The notes under the pieces are model-generated. The model was given only the letters and a program-made list of their open reading frames with translations. It had not been told where the DNA came from and ran no database searches. Position numbers and translations under genes: made by a program. Positions 15,887 through 23,985 of a DNA stretch of 64,000 nt are shown piece by piece (position 1 is the first letter of the stretch; the number at the start of each line of letters is the position of its first letter). Source of the DNA: JAFLUQ01 sp964551215 (GTDB taxonomy: Bacteria > Bacillota > Clostridia > UMGS1883); contig CAZKBV010000001.1 of NCBI GenBank assembly GCA_964551215.1, positions 30,216 through 94,215 of the forward strand, written 5' to 3'.

Positions 15887-16555
15887 ATGAGTGAGCTTAC
15901 ACAGGTGGCGCTGACAGCGCTTATTTCGGCGGCCGTACTTTTTGTTCTTACGGAGCTTATGGGTCAAAAGCAGCTTTCCCAGCTCAATATGTTCGACTAC
16001 GTTACCGGCATAACCATAGGCTCCATTGCGGCGGAAATGGCCACGGAGCTTGAAAAAAATCCGCTGAACGGCATTGCCGCAATGGCGGTATACGCCCTTT
16101 TGGGGATACTCTTTTCCTATATAGGCCGAAAAAACCTTAAGCTAAGGCGTACGCTCAACGGGAAAATATATCTCCTTATGGAGGACGGCAAGCTGAACAA
16201 AAAGGAATTTGCCAAGGCCCACATAGATTTAAGCGACTTTCTCATGTTCGCCAGAATACAGGGCTATTACGACCCCTCCCGAATAAGCGCCGCCCTAATG
16301 GAGCCGAACGGCGCCCTGAGCTTTCTGCCCCGCGAAAGCGACCGTCCGGCGACAGTGGAAGATTTGGGGCTTAAAAGGGAGCAAAGCCGCATGGCCCGCA
16401 ACCTTATTATGGACGGGAAAATTATGGAGGAAAGTCTGCGCCGAAGCGGAATAAGCCGTCGGCGGCTGGAGGAAGAGTGCCGCAAAAACGGCTACGACCG
16501 CGTTGAGGACGTTTTCCTCGCGACAGTAAGCAACGGCGTTGTTACCTTTTACTAA
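15887..16555 (+). CDS. YetF/DUF421-family membrane protein
   Basis: 222 residues. An N-terminal membrane part has three helices (residues ~5-90, including LTALISAAVLFVLTELMG and MAVYALLGILFSYIG), carrying the family motif QLNMFDYVTGITIGSIAAE. The C-terminal cytoplasmic YetF domain follows (~95-220: KLNKKEFAKAHIDLSDFLMFARIQGYYD). Homologues include Bacillus YetF and sporulation-related YkjA/YrbG types; the biochemical role is unknown. A TCGGAGGA ribosome site precedes the ATG. It is a single gene divergent from the sigma operon. Confidence 0.9.
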   Translation: MSELTQVALTALISAAVLFVLTELMGQKQLSQLNMFDYVTGITIGSIAAEMATELEKNPLNGIAAMAVYALLGILFSYIGRKNLKLRRTLNGKIYLLMEDGKLNKKEFAKAHIDLSDFLMFARIQGYYDPSRISAALMEPNGALSFLPRESDRPATVEDLGLKREQSRMARNLIMDGKIMEESLRRSGISRRRLEEECRKNGYDRVEDVFLATVSNGVVTFY

Positions 16556-16562
16556 AGGCCCC

Positions 16563-16805
16563 TTAAAGCACGTCCTCCGCTATATCCTCCATATGACAGG
16601 GACAAATTTCATTTTCCTCCAAAAATCGGGCAAATTTTGCCGCTCTTTCCTCCGAGGCAAAAATTCCCGAAAGGAAAGCCTCCTCCACAAGCCTTCCGTT
16701 TTGTAATCTTCTTCCCCTTATTCCATAGGAAACAGCGCTTTTTCCCATTACGACTTCCACAACGGCCATCGGTTCGTATATAAAAACCCGACCGCTCTTT
16801 CCCAT
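16563..16805 (-). CDS. DUF6514-like small protein
   Basis: 80 residues, cytoplasmic by composition. It resembles the DUF6514 family in length and layout: a central SYGIRGRRLQNGRLVEEAFLSGIF strand-turn-strand, and a C-terminal helix ending in the acidic HMEDIAEDVL, close to the VVEDFL ending seen in that family. The function is unknown. A GGAGG site precedes the ATG, and the promoter at 16876-16904 serves it. It is convergent with the YetF-like gene, with only 7 bases between them. Confidence 0.65.
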   Translation of the reverse strand: MGKSGRVFIYEPMAVVEVVMGKSAVSYGIRGRRLQNGRLVEEAFLSGIFASEERAAKFARFLEENEICPCHMEDIAEDVL

Positions 16806-16875
16806 GGCTTTGTCCTCCTTTCATCAAAGCGCCATAGGCGTAAATTTTTCAGAGATTCTCTTGGAAACAGTACAC

Positions 16876-16904
16876 ATTATAACATACGTTATCCGTGTTT
16901 TCAA
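16876..16904 (-). promoter_or_regulatory. Sigma-A promoter of the DUF6514-like gene
   Basis: Minus-strand TTGAAA and TATAAT with a 17-base spacer, giving a leader of about 65 bases. Confidence 0.75.
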
Positions 16905-16935
16905 CGCGAAAAATTCCCCTCGTAAGCCCGAATTT

Positions 16936-16970
16936 CCGGTTTTTCGCCTGTTGAAAACCGGTATTTTTTT
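16936..16970 (+). terminator. Rightward terminator-like hairpin without an obvious gene
   Basis: CCGGTTTT and AAAACCGG stem with a 10-base loop, followed by ATTTTTTT on the plus strand. The nearest rightward gene (YetF-like) ends 380 bases earlier across an opposing gene. It lies in the 440-base stretch 16806-17245, which otherwise holds only two promoters. Confidence 0.5.
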
Positions 16971-17192
16971 GCGCTGTTTTATATAAAAATGTCGTGTTTT
17001 TTCAAATACGGCACATTATGTTCGGTTTCGCTTCGCTTTCCGATACAAGATTTTTCGCTATATTTTGCAAAGAAATATTAAATTTTCTTCATTATTTTTG
17101 CTGTTTATCCTTTGCCGAATACGCAAAATCAAAAAAATCTCCGTGTTTCTTGTTTATACGGCAATATTAAGGATTTATTCACATTATTTTTC

Positions 17193-17221
17193 TTGCTCAC
17201 GGGGCAAATATGTGCTATAAT
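17193..17221 (+). promoter_or_regulatory. Sigma-A promoter of the glycosyltransferase gene
   Basis: TTGCTC and TATAAT with a 17-base spacer, just upstream of the GGAGG ribosome site at about 17234. Confidence 0.75.
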
Positions 17222-17245
17222 ACAGTAAGAAACGGAGGCGAAAAT

Positions 17246-17920
17246 ATGCTCAAATTCATAAAACGGCTGATAAGCGCCGTGCTTATTCTCGCTCTGTGCT
17301 CCGCAGCGCTGCTTGCGTTTTTGGGATACAGAGAAAGCCGGACGGCTCTGGCGGAAAAGCCCCTTGACTCCGCCGTGGCGGAAATACGGGCAAAAGAACA
17401 TTTCACGTCTCTTTCCGACCTTCCGGAAATTTATACCGACGCCGTTGTGGCCGTCGAGGATCACCGTTTCCGTATGCATTTCGGAATAGACCCCTTGGGG
17501 ATAGCCCGGGCAATTATTGTGAACATTCGCGGCGGAGAGCTTAAAGAGGGCGGCAGCACCATAACCCAGCAGCTTATTAAAAACATATATTTCCCCGAAA
17601 ACAGGGATATTATCAAAAAAGTCGCCGAAGCCATTCTCGCGGTAAAGCTGGAAAACAATTATTCAAAGGACGACATTCTTGAGCTTTACGTAAACAACAT
17701 CTATTTCGGCGACGGCTACTACTGCGTATATGACGCTTCAATGGGGTATTTCGATAAGACTCCCGACAAAATGAACGCCTACGAAAGCACGCTTCTGGCG
17801 GGGATTCCCAACGCTCCGTCGGTTTATTCTCCGACGAAGAACCCCGATTTGGCCGAGCAGCGGCGCCAAACTGTGCTGAAAAAGATGAAAGCCGAGGGCT
17901 ACGATACGGGCGAAGAATAA
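17246..17920 (+). CDS. Monofunctional peptidoglycan glycosyltransferase (GT51)
   Basis: Polymerises lipid II into glycan strands on the outer face of the membrane. 224 residues: one N-terminal transmembrane anchor (ISAVLILALCSAALLAFLGY, ~10-29), then the GT51 domain. The catalytic Glu is in VVAVEDHRFRMHFGID. Further GT51 motifs are GGSTITQQLIKNIYF, LELYVNNIYFGDGYYCVYDAS and ESTLLAGIPNAPSVYSP. There is no transpeptidase domain, so it is an MtgA-like monofunctional enzyme, not a class A PBP; length and intact end argue against truncation. The ATG at 17246 is 7 bases after GGAGG. Confidence 0.92.
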   Translation: MLKFIKRLISAVLILALCSAALLAFLGYRESRTALAEKPLDSAVAEIRAKEHFTSLSDLPEIYTDAVVAVEDHRFRMHFGIDPLGIARAIIVNIRGGELKEGGSTITQQLIKNIYFPENRDIIKKVAEAILAVKLENNYSKDDILELYVNNIYFGDGYYCVYDASMGYFDKTPDKMNAYESTLLAGIPNAPSVYSPTKNPDLAEQRRQTVLKKMKAEGYDTGEE

Positions 17921-17997
17921 AAAACGATTGGGTAACCGCCCGGGTCGGCAGTCCGAGAGCCGATTTTAAACCCCCTTCATTTTTTCTTCCAAAGCTA

Positions 17998-18025
17998 TTG
18001 ACAAATTTGAAAATTATTATATAAT
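17998..18025 (+). promoter_or_regulatory. Promoter of the P5C dehydrogenase gene
   Basis: TTGACA and TATAAT with a 16-base spacer, about 50 bases upstream of the ATG at 18078. Confidence 0.7.
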
Positions 18026-18077
18026 TATTTGTGTAAATAGCGCAATCAAATAATATTATAAGGAAGGACGACGGTAA

Positions 18078-19706
18078 ATGAACAACGCATATTTTTCCAT
18101 ACACGAGCCTGCCAACGAGACTATACACGGCTATATGCCCGGCAGCAAGGAACGCGCTTCCCTTAAGGCGGAGCTTAAGCGGCAAAGCGCGACGGTGGTA
18201 AACATTCCCCTTGTTATCGGAGGGAAGGAAATCTTTACCGACAATGTTACAGAAATAACAATGCCTCATGACCATCACCACGTAATCGCCAGGTGCTGTC
18301 TTGCCGGTGAGGATGAGCTTAACATGGCAATCGACGCGGCAATGAGCGCAAAAAAGGCTTGGGCGTCAATGCCTTGGGAACACAGAGCGTCCATATTCAT
18401 GAAGGCGGCCGAGCTTCTCGCCGGTCCGAGGAGAGACAAGCTCAACGCGGCAACAATGCTGGGTCAGAGCAAAACCGCTTTTCAGGCCGAAATTGATTCC
18501 GCCTGCGAGCTTACGGACTTTATCCGCTACAATGTCTATAACGCTCAGGAGCTTTACAAGACTCAGCCCAACAGCGTCGGCGCAGTCTGGAACAGAAACG
18601 AGTTCCGCCCTCTTGACGGTTTTGTAACCGCCCTTACTCCGTTTAACTTCACATCTATCGGCGGCAATCTTGCCATTGCCCCCGCGATAATGGGCAACAC
18701 CGTTCTTTGGAAGCCCTCCACCACGGCTGTGCTTTCCAACTACTACTTTATGAAGCTCCTTGAGGAGGCCGGTCTCCCCGCCGGAGTTATCAACTTCATC
18801 CCTTGCAGGGGCGTGGATATAAGCAAGTACGTTATTCCCCACAAGGATTTCGCCGGCTTCCACTTTACAGGCTCCACCAAGGTGTTCAGCGGCGTATGGA
18901 CGACCGTGGGCCAAAATATTTCCACATACAAAAGCTATCCCAGAATCGTGGGCGAAACAGGCGGCAAGGACTTTATCTTCGCTCACGGCAGCGCGGATGT
19001 CGAAGCCCTCAGCGCGGCCATTGTAAGAGGCGCCTTTGAGTTTCAGGGTCAGAAATGCTCGGCAGCGTCCAGAGCCTATATCCCCGCAAGCATATGGGAG
19101 GAAGTCAAGACAAGAGTGCTTGCCGAGGCCGCTAAGCTTAAGGTAGGCGACGTCGCGGACTTCTCCACCTTCATGGGAGCGGTTATCGACAAGGCCTCCT
19201 TTGACAACATCAAGTCTTACATAGATTACGCCAACGAATCTGAGGACGCGGAGGTGCTCTGCGGCTCGTATGACGACAGCAAGGGCTGGTTCGTTAAGCC
19301 TACGGTTATTTTGGCTAAAAAGCCGGATTTCAAAACTATGGCCGAAGAAATATTCGGGCCTGTTATCACCGTTTACGTTTACGATGACGACAAGCTGGAC
19401 GAAACGTTGGAGCTTTGCGACAAAACCAGCGCGTATGCCCTTACCGGAGCTATTTTCGCTCAGGACAGAAACGCTTTGATGCATATGGAGGAAGCTCTTA
19501 ACAGCGCGGCAGGCAACTTCTATATCAACGATAAGCCCACCGGCGCGGTTGTAGGTCAGCAGCCTTTCGGCGGCGCGCGGGCTTCCGGCACAAACGATAA
19601 GGCCGGCAGTATCTTCAACCTTATCCGCTGGGTAAATATCAAGTGTACAAAAGAGAATTTCGTCCCCTCCTACGACATCAATTATCCCTATATGTGCGAG
19701 GAATAA
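18078..19706 (+). CDS. pruA: L-glutamate gamma-semialdehyde (P5C) dehydrogenase
   Basis: NAD-dependent oxidation of delta-1-pyrroline-5-carboxylate / glutamate semialdehyde to glutamate in proline and arginine catabolism. 542 residues, the length of the stand-alone ALDH4A1-like enzymes. Aldehyde dehydrogenase motifs include TALTPFNFTSIGGNLAIAPA, the catalytic Glu in VGETGGKDF and the nucleophilic Cys in FQGQKCSAASRAY, then EEIFGPV and QQPFGGARASGTNDKAGS. No proline dehydrogenase is fused or adjacent. It is a single-gene transcript between its own promoter and a strong terminator. Confidence 0.93.
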   Translation: MNNAYFSIHEPANETIHGYMPGSKERASLKAELKRQSATVVNIPLVIGGKEIFTDNVTEITMPHDHHHVIARCCLAGEDELNMAIDAAMSAKKAWASMPWEHRASIFMKAAELLAGPRRDKLNAATMLGQSKTAFQAEIDSACELTDFIRYNVYNAQELYKTQPNSVGAVWNRNEFRPLDGFVTALTPFNFTSIGGNLAIAPAIMGNTVLWKPSTTAVLSNYYFMKLLEEAGLPAGVINFIPCRGVDISKYVIPHKDFAGFHFTGSTKVFSGVWTTVGQNISTYKSYPRIVGETGGKDFIFAHGSADVEALSAAIVRGAFEFQGQKCSAASRAYIPASIWEEVKTRVLAEAAKLKVGDVADFSTFMGAVIDKASFDNIKSYIDYANESEDAEVLCGSYDDSKGWFVKPTVILAKKPDFKTMAEEIFGPVITVYVYDDDKLDETLELCDKTSAYALTGAIFAQDRNALMHMEEALNSAAGNFYINDKPTGAVVGQQPFGGARASGTNDKAGSIFNLIRWVNIKCTKENFVPSYDINYPYMCEE

Positions 19707-19720
19707 TCCCGAATTTGGTT

Positions 19721-19759
19721 ATGAGCCTTGGCAAAAGCTGCCAAGGCTCATGTTTTATT
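19721..19759 (+). terminator. Terminator of pruA
   Basis: ATGAGCCTTGGCA and TGCCAAGGCTCAT arms with a 6-base loop, followed by GTTTTATT. Confidence 0.85.
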
Positions 19760-19788
19760 GCATAAACCTCCGCGTCGGCGCATATATA
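19760..19788 (+). promoter_or_regulatory. Possible sigma-E type sporulation promoter for yabP
   Basis: GCATAAA and CATATATA separated by 14 bases resemble the sigma-E pattern (GHATATT, CATACAAT), and yabP is sigma-E controlled in Bacillus. The assignment is tentative because AT-rich boxes of this kind are common. Confidence 0.4.
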
Positions 19789-19822
19789 TTACGGTAAAAC
19801 CGCATGAAAGGGGAGCTGTATT

Positions 19823-20077
19823 TTGCCCGACAACGGAAACCTTATACTTGAAAACCGGGAAAAGCTCAGTGTTACAGCAGTAAACGACGTGGAAAGCTTT
19901 GACGAGAAAAGGATAGTTCTTAAAACCGGCGACTGTCGGCTGATAATTGAAGGGAACGGGCTTAAAATAAGCAGTGTTAACGTAGAGAACGGCGAAGCCG
20001 TTATTACCGGACTTGTAAGCAGCTGCGCCTATATCGGCGCAAGGCAGGGTTCCTTATGGGGGAAGCTCTCAAAATGA
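19823..20077 (+). CDS. yabP: Sporulation protein YabP
   Basis: 84 residues, normal for YabP. Recognised by LILENREKLSVTAVNDVESFDEKRIVLKT followed by DCRLIIEGNGLKISSVNVENGEAVITG, an all-beta pattern. It is needed for sporulation in Bacillus and expressed in the mother cell; the molecular role is poorly defined. It starts at TTG, 7 bases after AAAGGGGAG. The stop overlaps the yabQ start. Neighbours yabQ, divIC and an S1 protein match the conserved Bacillus yab cluster, though hslR (yabO) is missing upstream. Confidence 0.9.
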   Translation: MPDNGNLILENREKLSVTAVNDVESFDEKRIVLKTGDCRLIIEGNGLKISSVNVENGEAVITGLVSSCAYIGARQGSLWGKLSK

Positions 20078-20553
20078 CGGTTTCATCTCTCCATCAGCTC
20101 AATTTTTTTCTTTTCAGCATAGCCGCCGGAGGCGCGCTGAGCTTTTTATACTGCTTTATGGCCGAAGTCCGCCGCCGAAGCGTTCGGGGTTCCTCCGCGG
20201 CGGCGGATATTCTGTTCTGGGCGGCCGCGGCGGCTACGGTAATCGCTTCGGGGCTTATGCTCAACGACGGCGGCATAAGGGGCTATCAGCTTTTCGGCAC
20301 GGTATGCGGCTTTATTCTTCATTCGCTGTGCATGGGAAGCTTCTCGGCACGGCTTTGCCGTATTCTTGTTGAAATATTGGCCAAGCTGTTGTCCCCGTTA
20401 TTTTTTCTTTGCCGCGGAATTTATTTATACGCGGCAAATACGCTCCATAAGCTGAACATCACCGTGTGCAAAATAAAACAAAACAGGCAAAAAATGACAG
20501 CAAGGAACAAAACCCGCAAAAAAATAAGAAAAAAATACAAAAAAATGCTTTAA
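20074..20553 (+). CDS. yabQ: Sporulation membrane protein YabQ
   Basis: 159 residues. The ATG at 20074 overlaps the yabP stop (ATGA) and has GGGGAAG upstream; an in-frame ATG six codons earlier lies inside yabP and is less likely. Several hydrophobic helices (LNFFLFSIAAGGALSFLYCF, ILFWAAAAATVIASGLML, YQLFGTVCGFILHSLCMG) precede a strongly basic C-terminal tail rich in Lys and Arg. This matches YabQ, a spore cortex protein of the developing forespore envelope. Confidence 0.87.
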   Translation: MTVSSLHQLNFFLFSIAAGGALSFLYCFMAEVRRRSVRGSSAAADILFWAAAAATVIASGLMLNDGGIRGYQLFGTVCGFILHSLCMGSFSARLCRILVEILAKLLSPLFFLCRGIYLYAANTLHKLNITVCKIKQNRQKMTARNKTRKKIRKKYKKML

Positions 20554-20558
20554 AACAC

Positions 20559-20587
20559 TTTACAAATCAAATTTTTTGATATATACT
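20559..20587 (+). promoter_or_regulatory. Sigma-A promoter of divIC
   Basis: TTTACA and TATACT with a 17-base spacer, starting just after the yabQ stop. It gives divIC its own vegetative expression, independent of the sporulation genes upstream. Confidence 0.75.
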
Positions 20588-20618
20588 ATAAATATATTTG
20601 TGCGGAGGAGGAGTACCA

Positions 20619-20915
20619 ATGAACTTTATGGGCAAAAACGTGCGCAGAAAAGATATGCCCCGGCTTATTATAAGGGCGGCGGCTCTTGTTGTTGCGTTGA
20701 TGTTTCTTATTGCCGTAGGTTCAACGGTTTACGGTATCTGCGAGGTTCGCGGCGAAATCCGCGAATGCAATGACGCTATTGCACAAAAGAAAAGTGAGCT
20801 TAAGAAGCTTGAGCAAAAGAAGGAATATTACGAAAGCGACGAGTTTTTGGAAGATACAGTCCGCGGCGGCGGCTATGTTGACAACGATGAAACCGTTTTT
20901 GTAATAACCGATTAG
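20619..20915 (+). CDS. divIC: Septum formation initiator DivIC/FtsB family
   Basis: 98 residues. Short basic N-terminus, one transmembrane helix (IIRAAALVVALMFLIAVGSTVYG, ~17-39), a coiled coil (EIRECNDAIAQKKSELKKLEQKKEYY) and a short C-terminal part with the family's DTVRGGGYVDNDETVFVI stretch. It acts in the divisome with FtsL and DivIB at the membrane. ATG at 20619 lies 5 bases after GGAGGAGG; a TTG-to-ATG extension 7 codons upstream is rejected because it would overlap that site. Confidence 0.9.
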   Translation: MNFMGKNVRRKDMPRLIIRAAALVVALMFLIAVGSTVYGICEVRGEIRECNDAIAQKKSELKKLEQKKEYYESDEFLEDTVRGGGYVDNDETVFVITD

Positions 20916-20953
20916 GCTCGCAATTTTACACTTTGAAAGGGGTTCATACTTTT

Positions 20954-21370
20954 ATGGATCTGGAAATCGGAAGCATTGTTGAAGGCAAGGTATCGGGAAT
21001 TACAGGGTTCGGCGCGTTTATTGATTTGCCCGGCAAAAAAACAGGATTGGTGCATATTTCTGAGATTGCGAGGGATTACGTAAAAGACATTCACGACCAT
21101 CTTTCCATCGGACAAACTGTAAAGGTAAAGATTTTGTCTATGGAACCTAACGGAAAAATCAGCCTTTCCATAAAAAAGGCTGTCCCCCCTCGAAGCAGTA
21201 CCCCGGTCTTTACGGGAAGACCGGCGGAAATTGATTTTTCTTCCTCCGCTCAGCAGCTCAGCGAGCTTTCCTTTGAGGATAAAATGGCAAAATTTAAGCA
21301 GTCCAGCGACGAACGTATGCTTGATATAAAGCGAAATGTGGAGTCCAAACGGGGAAGCCATAGGAAGTAG
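20954..21370 (+). CDS. S1 RNA-binding domain protein, YabR-like
   Basis: 138 residues. An S1 domain fills residues ~1-75 (LEIGSIVEGKVSGITGFGAFIDLPGKKTGLVHISEIA...VKVKILSMEPNGKISLSIKKA), followed by a charged tail with an ELSFEDKMAKFKQSSDERMLDIKRN motif typical of YabR-type proteins. It binds RNA, probably in association with ribosomes; the exact role is not established. The ATG at 20954 follows AAAGGGG by about 10 bases. Position after divIC matches the Bacillus order. Confidence 0.88.
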   Translation: MDLEIGSIVEGKVSGITGFGAFIDLPGKKTGLVHISEIARDYVKDIHDHLSIGQTVKVKILSMEPNGKISLSIKKAVPPRSSTPVFTGRPAEIDFSSSAQQLSELSFEDKMAKFKQSSDERMLDIKRNVESKRGSHRK

Positions 21371-21438
21371 CATGGGCTGTAAAATAATAAATTTTTAATT
21401 CCACGAGAAAATTTATAAGAAAATCATTCATATAAAAA

Positions 21439-21472
21439 TTTTAAGGGGCGGACAATATCCGCCCCTTAAAAA
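21439..21472 (-). terminator. Terminator of the glutamate synthase operon
   Basis: TTTTAAGGGGCGGA and its complement form a 14-bp stem with a 5-base loop. On the minus strand it is followed by a U-rich tail (AATTTTTATATG). Confidence 0.75.
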
Positions 21473-21500
21473 TATACATAATCAAAATTTGATTTATGAG

Positions 21501-21548
21501 AAAAGGGCTGAAAAAAACAAATACATCTGTTTTCATAGCCCTTTTTTT
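21501..21548. terminator. Bidirectional terminator after the yab cluster
   Basis: AAAAGGGCT and AGCCCTTTT arms with an inner AAAA/TTTT pairing, followed by a T-run on the plus strand and preceded by A-rich DNA. Confidence 0.75.
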
Positions 21549-21552
21549 AGTT

Positions 21553-22275
21553 TCAGTTTGCCGCAAAAAGCTCCTTATATGGATTTGCGGTATCGGGATA
21601 AACCACAAAAAACTTTCCCTTTAAAATTTCATCGGCGCTGCCGCCGAATTCCCGGCAGTATTCCTCTGTAAGGCTCCGTATTTCCTCCAAATCCGAAGAA
21701 TCGGCTTCCCTTGCAAGAACACTGTTTGGCAGCTCCGAGGGCGGGCAGTCGCTGCGGAGGAAAATCTTTCCGCCGTGCATACCCGTAGCAAGGAAATTGC
21801 CTACGGGCAACGCGCCGTTTTCTCCTATGCCAAGCACCACGATGTAGCCGCCGGCTTGGTACTCTCCAAGAAAGGAGCCGGCTCTGCTTCCTATTACAAT
21901 GGCCGGAATTTTATCCTTATAGGCTTTCATGTGTATTCCGCCCCTGTAGCCCACGCTGCTCTTGACGAAAATTTTCCCGCCCCGCATGGCGTAGCCCGTA
22001 GCGTCGCCGCTGAAGCCGTGGACATAGATTGTTCCGTCGTTCATGGTGTCGCCCATTGCGTCCTGAGCGTTGCCGTTGACACGGATAACGCCGCCGTTGA
22101 AATAGGCTCCCAAAGCGTTGCCGGGGGTGCCGTTTATTGTAATCTCACGGTCGCTCATTCCATCGCCTATAAAGCGCTGGCCGTAACATTCGTCTATGAT
22201 TATTTCTTTATCGGAGCTTTCTTCAACCGCCCTGTTAAGCTCTCTGAAATCCATTATTCCCGCTGTAATTCTCAT
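21553..22275 (-). CDS. Glutamate synthase GXGXG (alpha-subunit C-terminal) domain protein
   Basis: 240 residues. Stand-alone version of the right-handed beta-helix domain that ends classical GltB. Repeats carrying the family pattern are visible: GTPGNALGAYFNGGVIRVNG, GNAQDAMGDTMNDGTIYVHG and GDATGYAMRGGKIFVK. In the split, archaeal-type glutamate synthase it is a structural subunit. It is last in the leftward operon (GATase, FMN synthase, ferredoxin, FAD reductase, GXGXG), 12 bases after the reductase gene. Confidence 0.9.
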   Translation of the reverse strand: MRITAGIMDFRELNRAVEESSDKEIIIDECYGQRFIGDGMSDREITINGTPGNALGAYFNGGVIRVNGNAQDAMGDTMNDGTIYVHGFSGDATGYAMRGGKIFVKSSVGYRGGIHMKAYKDKIPAIVIGSRAGSFLGEYQAGGYIVVLGIGENGALPVGNFLATGMHGGKIFLRSDCPPSELPNSVLAREADSSDLEEIRSLTEEYCREFGGSADEILKGKFFVVYPDTANPYKELFAAN

Positions 22276-22287
22276 TGCGCGCCCTCC

Positions 22288-23520
22288 TTACTGAACCTTT
22301 CTAAGCTTTTTGTCCCGTTCTTTTCCGGCAAAGGCCATAAGAACCGGAGATTTTTTTATAAGCTCGAAATCCACCGAATCTAAGGGCGTTTGCTCACGGA
22401 TAAGGGAGGTGTAAATTCCTCCTCGGCGCACGTCGCCGATGATTATATAGCCCTTCAGAAGCCCGTCCTTAACAATCAGCTTTTTATATCTCTCCTCACC
22501 GGCCTCCACATATTCCTCGCCGTCATAGCTTCCGGCGGAAATCATGTGCAGACCGAAGAAGCCTATGGCGTTCATCGGTATGCCCTTGTCGTAAAGTGCC
22601 GACGTATCCCCCGCCATATTCCGACCGGCTGTTTCTCCCTGCATATAAGCGTTGGGGAGAAGCGCCATTATTTTTTTCTGTCCGGTGGTAATATCCGTGC
22701 TTTCGGTGCAGTCACCGGCGGCATAGATATCCTTTTCGCTTGTCATGCACCTTTCGTCCGTGACAATGCCCCTGTTTACCTCAATACCGGCGTCCTTTGC
22801 CAAATCAACCGCCGGACGCACGCCCACGGCGATTACAAGAATATCGAACTCCAAAACCTTTCCGCTGTTAAGTCGGGCGCGGCCTACGTCAAATTCCTTT
22901 ACGCTGTCGGAAAGAATGAACTCCACGCCGCTTTTTTCAATATGACGGCGCATAATTTCACTGCCCTTTTCGTCAAGTATGCTGGGAAGTATTCGATCCG
23001 CCAAATCCACCACGGTAATTTTCTTAACCTTGCCGCAGATGCCCTCCGCGCATTTAAGGCCTATAAGACCGGCGCCCACAATTAGCGCCTTCTTTTCCGG
23101 GGAAAGAGCCTCGCTTAACGCCTTTGCGCTGTCCAAAGTCATAAAAGTGAACTTGTCTTTCACCTTTTCTAACCCTTCCATAGGCGGAATAAAAGGGTTT
23201 GAACCCGTGGCGATAAGAAGTTTGCCGTAGGGGATGGTTTCCCCCGTATCCGTCTCCACGATTTTTTTATCCTTATCAATTTTTGTTACGGTAACGCCCA
23301 GCTTAGCCTCCACGGCGTTATCCTCATAGAACGAATCGCTTCTGTACTTCATGCGTTCTTCGTCGGTTTTACCGTATATGAGATACGATATAAGGGGGCG
23401 GGAGTATGTGTGGTAAGGCTCCGAGGAAATAAGGGTTATTTTTCCCTCTATGTCAAGCTTGCGTATTCCCTCTACGCAGCCTATCGCTCCGGCGGAGTTG
23501 CCTATAATTACGTAATCCAT
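22288..23520 (-). CDS. FAD/NAD(P)-dependent oxidoreductase
   Basis: 410 residues. Pyridine nucleotide-disulfide oxidoreductase fold without the redox-active Cys pair. Features: an N-terminal FAD site (VIIGNSAGAIGCVEGIR), a second nucleotide site (KKALIVGAGLIGLKCAEGI, ~140-160), and the FAD-contact motif DIYAAGDCTE near residue 270. It probably feeds electrons from NAD(P)H to the glutamate synthase through the 4Fe-4S protein encoded 2 bases upstream. The gene order supports this; the electron donor is inferred. Confidence 0.85.
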   Translation of the reverse strand: MDYVIIGNSAGAIGCVEGIRKLDIEGKITLISSEPYHTYSRPLISYLIYGKTDEERMKYRSDSFYEDNAVEAKLGVTVTKIDKDKKIVETDTGETIPYGKLLIATGSNPFIPPMEGLEKVKDKFTFMTLDSAKALSEALSPEKKALIVGAGLIGLKCAEGICGKVKKITVVDLADRILPSILDEKGSEIMRRHIEKSGVEFILSDSVKEFDVGRARLNSGKVLEFDILVIAVGVRPAVDLAKDAGIEVNRGIVTDERCMTSEKDIYAAGDCTESTDITTGQKKIMALLPNAYMQGETAGRNMAGDTSALYDKGIPMNAIGFFGLHMISAGSYDGEEYVEAGEERYKKLIVKDGLLKGYIIIGDVRRGGIYTSLIREQTPLDSVDFELIKKSPVLMAFAGKERDKKLRKVQ

Positions 23521-23522
23521 TA

Positions 23523-23960
23523 TCAGCCCTCCCTTTCTTCATAAACTATGGCGTTATTGGGGCAATGAGCCACGCAGCTTGGGGAATCGCAGCTGTTCTT
23601 TGTACACAGCTCGCACTTTTGCACGGCAAGACCGTCGTCGCCGGGCATGATTGCCCCGTAGGGACATACCATCACGCACGTAAAGCAGCCTACGCACTTA
23701 TCCCTGTTGATTTCAATAAGGCCGTCTTTGACGCTGAGCGCACCGGTTATGCAGCTTTTGACGCATAAAGGCTCAGTGCAGTGGCGGCAGTTTACCGCGA
23801 AGCAGACGCCGTCCCCCTCCTCAACCTTAATGCGGGGATTTATTTCTCTGTCCTTCAAAGCCGAGGCCATATCCTCCTTGCCGCTGTTGGCAAAGGCGCA
23901 GTAATATTCGCACAGATGACAGCCCAGACACCATTCCTCGTTGACATATATTCTTTTCAA
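23523..23960 (-). CDS. 4Fe-4S ferredoxin-type electron carrier
   Basis: 145 residues in the style of DmsB/HycB iron-sulfur subunits. Several Cys clusters are visible: CLGCHLCEYYC near the start, CRHCTEPLCVKSC, CVGCFTCVMVCPYG and CELCTKNSCDSPSCVAHCP, enough for up to four 4Fe-4S centres. It probably carries electrons between the FAD reductase and the FMN/Fe-S glutamate synthase subunit, between which its gene lies. The start ATG is 25 bases after the synthase gene. Confidence 0.88.
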   Translation of the reverse strand: MKRIYVNEEWCLGCHLCEYYCAFANSGKEDMASALKDREINPRIKVEEGDGVCFAVNCRHCTEPLCVKSCITGALSVKDGLIEINRDKCVGCFTCVMVCPYGAIMPGDDGLAVQKCELCTKNSCDSPSCVAHCPNNAIVYEEREG

Positions 23961-23985
23961 GATAAATCAGTCCTTTCCGAAGATA

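Noticed and set aside
16804..16986. 60-codon plus-strand frame ending near the hairpin at 16936
   Set aside because: It starts antisense to the DUF6514 start codon and runs through that gene's promoter, with no ribosome site; the translation has no pattern.
20598..20773. Longer divIC or alternative frame at the same place
   Set aside because: The extension overlaps the GGAGGAGG ribosome site; ATG at 20619 gives the expected DivIC length.
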